Assembly: GCF_010500965.1 (NCBI RefSeq)
Contig: NZ_QVMI01000050.1
Location: 1-34,635, forward strand
Length of the DNA stretch: 34,635 bases
Direction: 5' to 3'
Source: Bacteroides sp. 51
GTDB taxonomy: Bacteria > Bacteroidota > Bacteroidia > Bacteroidales > Bacteroidaceae
How positions within the stretch are numbered: position 1 is the first letter of the stretch; the number at the start of each line of letters is the position of its first letter. The position numbers and the translations under genes are program-made. Under the pieces are notes generated by a model. The model worked only from the letters and a program-made list of their open reading frames with translations, was not told the DNA's origin and did not search any database. Below are positions 24,568 to 33,136 of this stretch, piece by piece.

Positions 24568-27174
24568 TTATAAATGTCTGCCTATCCGTATCTCTTCCTG
24601 TTGCTGATTATTGATTGTCTTTTCATTTCCTATCTCTTCGCATATCGCAACCCGGTTTCCTGTCCGGATCAGTTTCGGCAAGACAGTATCAAGGTCATGA
24701 AACGGAAAAGAGACCATATCCACTTGATTCTTTGTTCCGTTTTCTGTCCCGGTAGTTTTGCCTATATCCAACAGCTTGGAAACCTTCCCGGCATCTTCCG
24801 CATACGATTCATAGTTGTCCTCTTTGCGAAATAACAGAATTGCATCCGGGTGTTTTGCTTTGATTTCCTCATAATGCTTCAGATTGACTTGTGGAGTCAC
24901 ACTTTTTTCATCCATTTCCACAGCTTGAATGGGCTTCAGCAAGTCATTGAATACTTTGGCGGCAAGGTTGGTCTTGTATTCCGCCATATCTTCCGCCACC
25001 CACATCCGCTGCCATTGCTGTGGGGTGATCTCTCTTGGTTCCACTTTGGGGATACCATCAATGACCGGGGCACAGAGGATACGCTCATCTTTAGTCTTGT
25101 AGATAATCACGCGTTGTATCTTTGACAAATCCGCATCATTGCCTTTATCGCCACCGAACAGATCAATCTTCAATTCCGGACGATTGGTCACCAAAGCGTG
25201 ATATTTCTGTGCCAATTCCGTGCGCAACCGTTCTGCCTCCTTGTTCTGTCCTTGCTTGATGGTTGAGAAGAATTGATTGATATCCCCTTTATCCGGATAG
25301 ACACTGAATGAGGGTTCATTTTGTGGTTTCAGATATAGAGCCCATCGGTTATTGTCGTCCCGTAGCATCTGTATGCGGTCAAATAGTACGTTCGTGGCTT
25401 TTTGCACATGTTCACTCACATCAAAGTGGGATAAGGTCTCCAATGATTTTCCATTCAACTTGTTGAGCGAAACGTCTTTTCCATCAAAATAACTGTCATC
25501 CGGGCGATAGCCCAACATTCCGTCATTATTGTAAAAACGGATATACCGAAAACCTTGCTGCAACAGGGCATCTTGAATACGCTGTTTGGAGAATCCGGGA
25601 ATATTGTAATTCCGTACCTGTGCATGGGCGGCAGCGCGTTCATCTGCTGTCATCACTTCATCCGGCGTCAAATGGTAAGGGCGTTTCTCCCCATTAGGCA
25701 TAGCCACCACACCACCACCCATAGCACCTGCCGGTAACACTACATCGACAATACCTGAAAGATTGTCTTTGATGAGTACCATCTCTTTAGTACCTCTGTC
25801 AGGTAGCTTTTTCAATTCATCGGCAATGAGGTAACTGCCTTTTCGATTCCATTGCTCCGGCATCACCTCGTTACATATCCCGGTTATTCTGGCTGCGTTC
25901 TCCAACGCTTCCGTAAAAGCGGTTTCAACCACTTCAGGTTCTTCGTGTCTGGTTTGTTCCAAAGCGTAGTTCTTTTCCTTTTCATAGTGTAACAGGCTGA
26001 ATTTCTCCAGGAAAGCTATTTTGTCTTCGGGTGAGGCGAAGTTACGTTCGTCAATCTTCATGCCGCCATGACGGATTATATCCAATAGGATAGCACTTTC
26101 CCGACTGTCTACCTGCGGTTTCTGCTTCTCCTTCATCTCTGTGGTTTGCTGTTGGTTGCGGAAAGTGGCCAGTTCTATTTTTTCTCCTTCCTCTGCTCTG
26201 CGGATAATATCCACGGCGTTGTTCACGTCAGCTTCGATGGCATCTATCAGGTAGGGGTTTTCTTTCAGTTCCCGTGTCCAGTATGCTACCATAAGCAGGC
26301 TGTCATTCGAGAGTTTCGACGGCAATCCCAGTTCCATCATCTTTACGCCCGAAGCCAGTTCTGCCACCAGTTGTTCGTATTTCATGGCATCTTCCGACGG
26401 GGCTACACCACCTTTCATCACCATGCCTTCACGTGCCAGTCGCTGCTGGTGACCCGTTGCTGTAACCACCTGCCGCATCAGTTCCTGTAGATAGTCATTG
26501 TACTGTCCGAAGTGTTTCTGTTCGGGTATATACACGGCATTTTTCTCTGAATCATAATGTACGATACCCGTAACGCTTTTCCGAATAGGAACTAAATTAT
26601 CACGCATCCGCGATGCGAAGTTATTCACCTGTATACGAAGATTGCCTTCTTCATTTTTGGTATGCTTGCGGTCTTCGTATCGGCCATAGCGCTCCACCGA
26701 TTGCTCATAACTGTCTTTGTCAACCAATGGCAAAGTCGTTTGGTCGATGTTGAACATGGTCAGTACTTCCCGGTTACGGATGCCTTTATAGAGAGCTTTC
26801 TCTTCGTCCGGAAGTTTCAGATAGTCCTCCCTGAAGATCGACTCTTCGGGGTTATGACGGTTAACATATTCTTTCCAGCGATACCAGAGAAACGGTGCTC
26901 CGTTTTCATGTTCACGGATCGCTTCACCCCGTTTTTTGGCATCCCTAAATAAGGTATACAGATTGGTCTTATAACCGTTCTGGTCAGCGTGCATACTTAA
27001 TATAAGGGAATTGAACGGACTGACGGCCGGTCCTTTGGGGTAGATTCTTGGCAGGCTTCTCGATGAAGTGTTTAACCAATATCCGCCACTGACGGTAGCT
27101 CCGTTGAGTGCGTTTGTCAGTAATTCCACTTGTCGGTTGTAAGCGTGCTGTTCCTGCTTGTTTTTTTGTTTCAT
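24568..27174 (-). CDS. Polyvalent protein: degenerate ArdC-like domain plus MutS-I-like domain
   Basis: An 868-residue multidomain protein. The N-terminal 330 residues follow the ArdC/zincin layout (FNSLILSMHADQNGYKTNLY, LTMFNIDQTTLP, then YEQLVAELASGVKM), but the place of HExxH reads LMRQVVTATGHQQR, so the metal site is lost. The C-terminus (KHPDAILLFRKEDNYESYAE, VSFPFHDLDTVLPKLIRTGN, RVAICEE) resembles the MutS N-terminal domain, as in polyvalent proteins of Bacteroidetes elements. Such proteins are thought to be injected or expressed early to protect transferred DNA. It begins 22 bp after the truncated methyltransferase gene and ends 12 bp before the hydrolase gene. The central region is unassigned. 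Confidence 0.75.
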   Translation of the reverse strand: MKQKNKQEQHAYNRQVELLTNALNGATVSGGYWLNTSSRSLPRIYPKGPAVSPFNSLILSMHADQNGYKTNLYTLFRDAKKRGEAIREHENGAPFLWYRWKEYVNRHNPEESIFREDYLKLPDEEKALYKGIRNREVLTMFNIDQTTLPLVDKDSYEQSVERYGRYEDRKHTKNEEGNLRIQVNNFASRMRDNLVPIRKSVTGIVHYDSEKNAVYIPEQKHFGQYNDYLQELMRQVVTATGHQQRLAREGMVMKGGVAPSEDAMKYEQLVAELASGVKMMELGLPSKLSNDSLLMVAYWTRELKENPYLIDAIEADVNNAVDIIRRAEEGEKIELATFRNQQQTTEMKEKQKPQVDSRESAILLDIIRHGGMKIDERNFASPEDKIAFLEKFSLLHYEKEKNYALEQTRHEEPEVVETAFTEALENAARITGICNEVMPEQWNRKGSYLIADELKKLPDRGTKEMVLIKDNLSGIVDVVLPAGAMGGGVVAMPNGEKRPYHLTPDEVMTADERAAAHAQVRNYNIPGFSKQRIQDALLQQGFRYIRFYNNDGMLGYRPDDSYFDGKDVSLNKLNGKSLETLSHFDVSEHVQKATNVLFDRIQMLRDDNNRWALYLKPQNEPSFSVYPDKGDINQFFSTIKQGQNKEAERLRTELAQKYHALVTNRPELKIDLFGGDKGNDADLSKIQRVIIYKTKDERILCAPVIDGIPKVEPREITPQQWQRMWVAEDMAEYKTNLAAKVFNDLLKPIQAVEMDEKSVTPQVNLKHYEEIKAKHPDAILLFRKEDNYESYAEDAGKVSKLLDIGKTTGTENGTKNQVDMVSFPFHDLDTVLPKLIRTGNRVAICEEIGNEKTINNQQQEEIRIGRHL

Positions 27175-27196
27175 TGGTATATTGTTTTACGATAAT

Positions 27197-27604
27197 TCAG
27201 TAAATTTTGGATGGGTTATTATGGTTTAGCGTCTTTTGAGGATTGTAAGTGCATTGTTTTTTATAGAAAACATTGATTATCTCGTGATTGCGCATTGGCT
27301 GCTTTTTAGAATTAAGAAATCCTGTTCCTTTTATTTTATCCCACACCCAATCGTATTTATACCACTGAATATTAGACAATCTCAATTTGGAAGAGAATGG
27401 CTCACTACCAAATAATACGATTGCTCCATTCGACTTGATAATGCGTTTATATTGCGCCCATAACCTGTCAAATGGTAGTATTGTATCCCATTTGCATTGG
27501 GTAGTTCCGTAAGGAAGATCGCAAATTATGGCATCAATACTACTACTTGGAATCCTATCCATACCTGTCAAACAATCTTCCATATAGATTATATTTTTCT
27601 CCAT
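27197..27604 (-). CDS. N6-adenine DNA methyltransferase, truncated
   Basis: A 135-residue frame corresponding to the N-terminal half of beta-class adenine methyltransferases: the opening NIIYMEDCLTGMDRIPSSSI and the catalytic motif IV DLPYG (29-33, variant of DPPY), then the typical phage-like segment KYDWVWDKIKGTGFLN and YKKQCTYNPQKT. Full proteins are around 230-280 residues and carry the SAM-binding FxGxG motif C-terminally; this half is missing because the frame ends just before the polyvalent gene. The product is therefore probably inactive unless it pairs with another subunit. The ATG at 27604 is good. Confidence 0.8.
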   Translation of the reverse strand: MEKNIIYMEDCLTGMDRIPSSSIDAIICDLPYGTTQCKWDTILPFDRLWAQYKRIIKSNGAIVLFGSEPFSSKLRLSNIQWYKYDWVWDKIKGTGFLNSKKQPMRNHEIINVFYKKQCTYNPQKTLNHNNPSKIY

Positions 27605-27627
27605 CGTTTCTACATTTGGTCAACGTT

Positions 27628-28515
27628 TTATCCTTTATATTCTCCGTATGTGCAACTGTTGAACACTGCTTTACAGTTTACCCAACGTGCAAAACGTTTT
27701 TGCTCTTCCGTTGGTGGTGTATCGTTATCTAAATCCCGGTATGGCATGGCAAAAGGGGTACAACCTAAGAGGTCAAGATTCAATGCTCTCATTTCGGCAT
27801 CCTCTATCTGTCCATCCTTAACAAGCATATAGAAAAACATCTTATAGGCGGGTATTCCGGCTTCTTTCAGGTAAGCAATAGCTGTTTTAACCTCTTCGGT
27901 TATAGCCGAGTTGTCATAAGCCATCCGAATGTAACGGATCCATGAAACACGTTTCAACAATTTAGCGATTGACTTATCCCTTGCAATCAATCGACAATCA
28001 ATGCCTTGATTGAAGTCGACTTTGATCTTCAATGATATAATCTTCTCAATTTGTGATAATCCCCAATCAGATGCAATCACATTGTTATCCATCAGGATGG
28101 CCGATTTTCTCCCGTCCAGAAATTCGGTTATATCCGCATGTTTCCGAATGGTGCCCTCTTTGCGGGGTACGATACAGAATGAGCATTTATTCACGCATCC
28201 ACGCGTTAGGAAGCCATAAGCCGATGAATACGTTGGATATAGCGAATAGTCTGGGCATATATGTTCTACTTCATCTGGTAACCATTGGTTAAACAGTTTA
28301 TAGCCGGAACCGCCCTTAATCACTTCATCCGCTTGAATGACACGTGAATCATCGGGCGTAAAAGCAAAAACTTTACTCATATAGACACAATCAAAATGTT
28401 CAATGCCGGAATACCAATCGACAGTATCTCCAAGCCCCTTATGATAAGCCGACAACTTCATAAGAGCAATGTTTGGAAAGTTATGCCCGTCTACATCTAT
28501 AAGTCCAATTTTCAT
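27628..28515 (-). CDS. Radical SAM protein
   Basis: A radical SAM enzyme of about 295 residues. The CxxxCxxC cluster motif GCVNKCSFC uses cysteines near 107, 111 and 114, and the N-terminal part (IGLIDVDGHNFPNIALMKLS) resembles a B12-binding-like fold, as in the MiaB/B12 radical SAM group. Later segments (DFNQGIDCRLIARD, KMFFYMLVKDGQ) fit the TIM-barrel core. The substrate is unknown; related proteins occur on Bacteroidales mobile elements and phages. The start is ATG 28515, one codon inside a frame that opens with TTG. It lies 23 bp before the truncated methyltransferase gene in the minus-strand group. Confidence 0.88.
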   Translation of the reverse strand: MKIGLIDVDGHNFPNIALMKLSAYHKGLGDTVDWYSGIEHFDCVYMSKVFAFTPDDSRVIQADEVIKGGSGYKLFNQWLPDEVEHICPDYSLYPTYSSAYGFLTRGCVNKCSFCIVPRKEGTIRKHADITEFLDGRKSAILMDNNVIASDWGLSQIEKIISLKIKVDFNQGIDCRLIARDKSIAKLLKRVSWIRYIRMAYDNSAITEEVKTAIAYLKEAGIPAYKMFFYMLVKDGQIEDAEMRALNLDLLGCTPFAMPYRDLDNDTPPTEEQKRFARWVNCKAVFNSCTYGEYKG

Positions 28516-28553
28516 CAATTCTAATTGGTTTAAATCCTACCTTAATCTTTATG

Positions 28554-29453
28554 TCATCTTCTCATGGATGTCCTTATTTCATTCTGATCTTCCAATTCAT
28601 CTTTAAAATATCTGGCTGCGAGATATTCTGTATCTGTATCATAATCTAATAATTCGGCATCCCGCTTATCCAGAATCCGGGAATATTGTTGTTCACCATC
28701 AATCTTACATCTAATAGCCATATTACCATTGAATGGATATATTTTCACATCCGCTATCCGGTTAAGTATTGAGTATTCTTTCGGGATAAAAGGTTTTGTA
28801 AGTTCACCATGTTTTTTTTCCAACTCTCTCCATTGATCAGGAGTCAACATTTCTTTTGGAAAATACTCCGACGGATTTTTCATCTTTTCATTAGGATAAT
28901 AATAGGCTCCCGTCACTTGACCGAATTCATCGTCAGCTCCGCATGGGTCCCATTTTTTCATAAGCCTTTTGGATAAAAAGTAATCCAGGCTGTTGTATGC
29001 TTCAATAGGAGTAATATTATTCTTGCTAATATTTCCATATTTTACTATTTTCACATAATCAACAGTAGCTCTATCAACTTCATCTGAATTTTCAACTATG
29101 TAGAAAAGAGGTTGGGGCAAATCATTTATATTTTTCTCTAAATCTCGGTCGTCATCATCGAATGTCAAACGTGGTTCATTGACTAGTTTTATAATCTCGG
29201 CATCCGATAACATATTAGGTTTTAAATGGGGGATGCAGTAGACCAAACGTTCCAACGCAGCTTCTTTAAAATCTGGTATTGTACTATCCAGACTATTATT
29301 ATCCCAGAAAGGATCAATATCAAAATCGCCGTGAAATTCAAGTAATAACTTATCCTCTTTACTCAAACCATTTCTAAATATATCCGTTAATCGTTCTGTA
29401 TCGCTCATATTAATCCTATCGGAAAACAGAGCATTGTCAAATTTTGTCTTCAT
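28554..29453 (-). CDS. Hypothetical protein (299 aa)
   Basis: An acidic soluble protein without signal peptide or membrane segment. The C-terminal part (VKIYPFNGNMAIRCKIDGEQQYSRILDKRD, quoted here only from VKIYPFNG to DKRD in part) has a strand-rich 'inhibited or substrate-like' pattern also seen in small domains of polyvalent proteins of Bacteroidetes elements. A proline-rich, YPNEKMKNPSEYFPKEMLTP stretch lies near 190-210. I cannot assign a function. It is 15 bp downstream of the 593-aa transfer gene and 38 bp upstream of the radical SAM gene, so it belongs to the same operon. Confidence 0.6.
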   Translation of the reverse strand: MKTKFDNALFSDRINMSDTERLTDIFRNGLSKEDKLLLEFHGDFDIDPFWDNNSLDSTIPDFKEAALERLVYCIPHLKPNMLSDAEIIKLVNEPRLTFDDDDRDLEKNINDLPQPLFYIVENSDEVDRATVDYVKIVKYGNISKNNITPIEAYNSLDYFLSKRLMKKWDPCGADDEFGQVTGAYYYPNEKMKNPSEYFPKEMLTPDQWRELEKKHGELTKPFIPKEYSILNRIADVKIYPFNGNMAIRCKIDGEQQYSRILDKRDAELLDYDTDTEYLAARYFKDELEDQNEIRTSMRR

Positions 29454-29468
29454 ATTATTTTTATGATA

Positions 29469-31250
29469 TTAATAGATTCCTCGTGAGTGACTACTCCTGG
29501 ATTGAGAAATCTCATAATTCTCACGTGCCATCGCCTGCAACTCATCATTCTTGGCCAGCACGGCATTAGACAATGTATTCAACGGAAGTGCTCCGGCTTC
29601 ATAGGCAGCCACCACAGAGTTTGGCAATTGTATACTGCACGGCACGTTGTCTATGGTAACAATAAGGCAGTTTCCCTGTAGAGCCGGATTTCCGATACGT
29701 GGATTCAGCGGTTCGTCCGGATAAGTTTTATAATGTAATTCCGTTCCTGCATTTTGTAGTGTTCGTCCTTCCTGTTTATCCATTGCTTCGTGACCGGCCT
29801 TATTTAACAGGTTAAGCCCACCCATTCCGATCAGTACCATCTTCAATAGCGGATTCCTCACAAACATTCCTATCAAAATAGAAGCAATAGGTATCATCGA
29901 GTTCTTTATGTTCAGGGATTTTGTTTTTCCTGTGAAGAGTCCTATAAGCATATCGGGAAGCATGGATACCACATAACCGAGATTCTTGCCGATATCACCC
30001 AGTCCGTCCAGTCCGACTGATCCTAAGAAGCTACCCCACCCGTTTTCATTGGGGGATGCTTTTGCTGTATTCCGTTCCGAATTATTCCCCGGAATATTCA
30101 GAACGTCTTTTTCTGAATGTGATTCCGAACTTTCCAAAGCTGTCGCCGGCACTCCATTGTTCTTCACCTCCTGCATTCTTTTCAGATCGTTAAGGTATTC
30201 CTGCTCATATCCGGGCGCTACCACCATCGGTACCTGGGCATATTCCACTTTCTCTTTTTCCTCCGACACAAAAGGTGTAGTCGATTGCCAAAGCGGTTTT
30301 TCCGATTCTTCCACCCAAAAAGGTTGCTTAGTTGATATACTCATTTTCTTTGTCAGTTGGTTATTAAAGGAAAGCACATAGTCATTCTCCCATGAGTTAA
30401 TCGCCTTGCTCCGTTTTCTAAAATCCTCAAATACATTCTGCTGCGAACCGAAGACACCTTTGCTGATGCAATCTTCAATAGTGACAGGCTTCTCTTTTTG
30501 CTTCTTGTCAAGGAAGTGTTCAACTCCGCTAAAGACAACTTCGACTCCGAACAACTTTGCGACAGAAGCCCAGGAAGAAAAGCCACCCGTCGTAACCACA
30601 TCAGCACCAAACGACACAGCCTTTCCTGCACCTTTCTCCACAGTATTCGGATGGTAGGCAGCTTCGCCTTTCTTTTCTATTTCTTGTTCCAGTGGTGATT
30701 GAGACAGTGATTGCATGATTCCCAATAAGCTTCCTGAAGCTCCTTTGCGGAGAATATATTCCATGGATGATTTCGGCATCTTATCCGCTACCATCTTGTC
30801 GATCATCATCTGTTCCACACGGTAATCTACGTAGGCAAAAGCAAGGTCGCTTCCCAATTCCTTTGAGAGGGTATCATACCTCTCGCGCCCGATTTCCGCA
30901 ACCACGGTATTTCGCCATTCTTCGGCCATACGCCCCAAATCTTTCTGAAAGTCTTTCGAGGCGCTTATCTGCTCACGGCACATCTCCACATAGTCTTCGG
31001 TGGTCTTGCTGTTCCATTCGCCGGTGAGCTTGAGATACTGCATGGAATCGTTTGGCACATGATTCATAGTGCTGGCCGCCGAGCGCAGGATTCCGCTGAA
31101 GCTGGTGGCATAGTCGCTGTATTCTTTTATCTGCTTTTTTGATAACTCCTGACGGACATTACGCATAACCGGGTCCAACTGGCTGTTGAAATAGCGTTGC
31201 AGACAATACTCAATCTCCGCGAACCGTTGTGATTGTTTAGGGGTATTCAT
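29469..31250 (-). CDS. Transfer-region membrane-associated protein (593 aa)
   Basis: A large, mostly helical protein. The first 300 residues are polar (MNTPKQSQRFAEIEYCLQRY...), residues about 415-490 contain hydrophobic segments (YVVSMLPDMLIGLFTG and MIPIASILIGMFVRNPLLKM, then VLIGMGGLNLL), and the C-terminal 80 residues form a soluble domain with NCLIVTIDNVPCSIQLPNSV. No enzymatic motif is visible. Its ATG overlaps the stop of the preceding frame as ATGA (31250-31247), so it is translationally coupled to the M23-associated frame. It is likely a structural component of the transfer apparatus or a secreted partner; this is inferred from position alone. Confidence 0.65.
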   Translation of the reverse strand: MNTPKQSQRFAEIEYCLQRYFNSQLDPVMRNVRQELSKKQIKEYSDYATSFSGILRSAASTMNHVPNDSMQYLKLTGEWNSKTTEDYVEMCREQISASKDFQKDLGRMAEEWRNTVVAEIGRERYDTLSKELGSDLAFAYVDYRVEQMMIDKMVADKMPKSSMEYILRKGASGSLLGIMQSLSQSPLEQEIEKKGEAAYHPNTVEKGAGKAVSFGADVVTTGGFSSWASVAKLFGVEVVFSGVEHFLDKKQKEKPVTIEDCISKGVFGSQQNVFEDFRKRSKAINSWENDYVLSFNNQLTKKMSISTKQPFWVEESEKPLWQSTTPFVSEEKEKVEYAQVPMVVAPGYEQEYLNDLKRMQEVKNNGVPATALESSESHSEKDVLNIPGNNSERNTAKASPNENGWGSFLGSVGLDGLGDIGKNLGYVVSMLPDMLIGLFTGKTKSLNIKNSMIPIASILIGMFVRNPLLKMVLIGMGGLNLLNKAGHEAMDKQEGRTLQNAGTELHYKTYPDEPLNPRIGNPALQGNCLIVTIDNVPCSIQLPNSVVAAYEAGALPLNTLSNAVLAKNDELQAMARENYEISQSRSSHSRGIY

Positions 31251-31510
31251 GAGATATTGATTTGTTTCAGTAATTGTACTCTTGTTTGTTCTATGGCGCT
31301 GCGGTAGACTTCCATTTGTTTGGGGAAATATTCTTCGAGCATGGTGTCCTTATCTATCTGATTCTGTAGAAAGCGAACGGCTGTCTGGCGGGTGATTTCA
31401 ATGGAGTCTTCTCCTTCTTCCTGATTGTTGAACCATGCCTTTGTCCACCATCGGACACTTGCCTGATCGGGATAGACTGTAATCAGCCTTGGTATGTCAA
31501 AACTCTGCAC
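31247..31510 (-). CDS. Open frame continuing the M23 gene after a one-base slip
   Basis: An 87-codon frame, listed from GTG 31510, with QSFDIPRLITVYPDQASVRWWTKAW and a helical C-terminus. The frame is open upstream and continues through TSDEALRNGGIIDPLAELEI straight into the A9 run of the M23 gene (31573-31581), in the frame reached by a -1 shift or one extra A. The gene most likely is the C-terminal part of a protein of about 378 residues that starts at 32382. There is no ATG for independent translation. The end overlaps the 593-aa gene start as ATGA. Confidence 0.65.
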   Translation of the reverse strand: MQSFDIPRLITVYPDQASVRWWTKAWFNNQEEGEDSIEITRQTAVRFLQNQIDKDTMLEEYFPKQMEVYRSAIEQTRVQLLKQINIS

Positions 31511-31554
31511 ATCTATTTCCAGTTCTGCCAGAGGGTCGATAATTCCTCCGTTTC

Positions 31555-32382
31555 TCAGGGCTTCGTCAGAAGTTTTTTTTTATCGCTTTCGCTTAGGGTG
31601 GATAGGAATATCTGATGCCGTAATGCCATGTAATTCAGAAAGTCGGCTATCAGCAGGTTTTGTACCTTGGCTGTGACCGGGACGGCTCTTTGCCCGATTC
31701 CCAAAGGATTGCTCAATGACGGTATCACCTCGTAGAAATAGTTCTTGACGGCTGAGAAGGAGAAGATATTGCGAAGCGACTGCTCTGTATGTTGTGGCAA
31801 AAGGTATCTTCCGTCATTCAGCTCTGCTAGATAGGCGGGATAGAAACGGAGCATCAGTTGCTCAACTTCTTCCTGATTGTCTTCGTAGTCTGTAGGAATA
31901 TCCATGTCGATGGTATCAAATTCCGGCATACCCGTTTCTCCTTTTTGTTGTATCATCTTTAGATTGCCGTAAATCATGGTCAGAAATTGAAGAGGGTTGA
32001 TCTCCTCCCCGTCGTATTTCACTTCTATATGAAGAAGGTCTCCGCTGACACTTGCCACGCTTCCGGCCTTTACCTTCGTTCCAAAGGTTGCCAGCACATT
32101 GGACAGGTGGGCGTAGGTGACTTCATATTTGCCGTATCTGATTACCTGAAAGAGTCCATGTCGCGCATTGCTTCCGACACCGCTGACAATTCCATCAGCA
32201 CAGGCTGATAGAAGATAATGCCTGGTAACAAAATCTATTCCGTGATGGAAAAACTCTTCCCCTGTTTTGGGGTGGGTTTGTGTTCCGTAGTCCAATGACA
32301 TACGGACTTCGCCTTTTCGCTCCTCAAAGGGCATGCAATAGCCGCTTTTTGATTGCAGGTTCATTTCTTGGGTATAGTTCAT
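31555..32382 (-). CDS. M23-type peptidase-like protein (zero-frame product 275 aa)
   Basis: A LytM/M23-like domain occupies about residues 15-140. HHGID (46-50) gives the HxxxD metal ligands and YAHLS (His92) the catalytic histidine, but the HxH motif reads LLH (116-118), so the first histidine is replaced by Leu while the zinc ligand His118 remains. Activity may be weak. In the zero frame the protein ends LLTKP just after an A9 run; a -1 shift or one inserted A would add about 108 residues from the following frame. There is no signal peptide. It lies in the transfer operon, with the ACTA array in the gap upstream of its start. Confidence 0.75.
   Translation of the reverse strand: MNYTQEMNLQSKSGYCMPFEERKGEVRMSLDYGTQTHPKTGEEFFHHGIDFVTRHYLLSACADGIVSGVGSNARHGLFQVIRYGKYEVTYAHLSNVLATFGTKVKAGSVASVSGDLLHIEVKYDGEEINPLQFLTMIYGNLKMIQQKGETGMPEFDTIDMDIPTDYEDNQEEVEQLMLRFYPAYLAELNDGRYLLPQHTEQSLRNIFSFSAVKNYFYEVIPSLSNPLGIGQRAVPVTAKVQNLLIADFLNYMALRHQIFLSTLSESDKKKLLTKP
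31573..31581 (-). other. A9 slippery run, candidate frameshift or slippage site
   Basis: On the coding strand nine A residues follow GAT in the M23 gene, read as three Lys codons before CTT CTG ACG AAG CCC TGA. A_AAA_AAA followed by a -1 slip, or insertion of one A during transcription, gives TSDEALRNGG and joins to the 87-codon frame. Runs of nine A are known to cause RNA polymerase slippage. A sequencing or replication error that lost one A is the alternative. Confidence 0.6.
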
Positions 32383-32404
32383 ATCTTGCTGGTTTTCAAT
32401 TTTT

Positions 32405-32440
32405 ACTACTTTACTAATAAACTATATTACTATTAAACTA
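32405..32440. repeat. Five direct ACTA tetramers with 8-bp period
   Basis: ACTA occurs at 32405, 32413, 32421, 32429 and 32437, all in the same orientation and exactly 8 bp apart with AT spacers, so the sequence is five tandem octamers of the form WWACTAWW. Two TAGT copies (32455 and 32469) follow. The array fills the 94-bp gap between the M23 gene start and the 211-aa gene end, the only real gap in this part of the operon. Confidence 0.75.
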
Positions 32441-32476
32441 TATGCTTGTTTTCCTAGTATCCAATCAGTAGTATAT

Positions 32477-33112
32477 CTATCTTCTCATCCCTCCATTCCG
32501 TATCGCATCCTGTGACTCATTCAGTGAGGGTTGTTCCGGCTGTAGACTCCGGCTATTACTACCGATGAGCATCATGCCCATCAATGTCCCTGCTATCTTT
32601 CCCAGCCAGCCGAACCGCCCGAAGACGAGCAATGAGGACGCTACCAGTCCGATCATACTCAGTCCGGACACATTCCCTTTACCAATATTGCCGAAGAAGT
32701 TACTGAACATATCCGCTCCGTTACCGCCAATCACGTTTTTAAAGAAGCTACCGATTCCGCTCCACGCACCAGATACACCCGACACGGATGAAGAAATACT
32801 CTCCACATTTTTACCGACTTTCTCCACCATATGTTCCATCTGGTCGGAGGCATTACCGACTACTTCCAACCCTTTATCAACCGTTTCTTCTCCAACGAGA
32901 ACATCGGCGGCAGTTCTGACAATTGGTTTGTCGTTTACGATGTTTTCCCATGCCAGATAGCCCATTCCACCGCCTATGGCAGCAGTCTTTGTAGCTTTTC
33001 CCAATCCAGTCAAAGTCCGTTGAGGATGAATGATTGCATCGCCCATCGTCTTTGCAGCAGACGAGTTTGCAGCCCTTTTGCCATATTTTAGTAAAGTTGC
33101 CCATTTACTCAT
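32477..33112 (-). CDS. Transfer-region membrane protein (211 aa)
   Basis: A glycine- and serine-rich protein with a basic N-terminus (WATLLKYGKRAA), a weak hydrophobic segment near 45-56 (AAIGGGMGYLAW), an amphipathic middle (VEKVGKNVESISSSVSGVSG) and two strong hydrophobic segments near 148-187 (LSMIGLVASSLLVFGRFG and IAGTLMGMMLIGS). The C-terminus is polar. No enzyme motif is present. Composition resembles that of the hydrophobic part of the 593-aa protein at 29469, so the two may be related in architecture. It is probably an inner-membrane component of the transfer apparatus; this is based on position and topology. Confidence 0.65.
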   Translation of the reverse strand: MSKWATLLKYGKRAANSSAAKTMGDAIIHPQRTLTGLGKATKTAAIGGGMGYLAWENIVNDKPIVRTAADVLVGEETVDKGLEVVGNASDQMEHMVEKVGKNVESISSSVSGVSGAWSGIGSFFKNVIGGNGADMFSNFFGNIGKGNVSGLSMIGLVASSLLVFGRFGWLGKIAGTLMGMMLIGSNSRSLQPEQPSLNESQDAIRNGGMRR

Positions 33113-33136
33113 ATCCTTTTGTTTTTATATTGGTTG

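Noticed and set aside
26146-26490. Plus-strand frame of 114 codons in the polyvalent gene
   Set aside because: Antisense shadow with Cys/His/Phe-rich composition.
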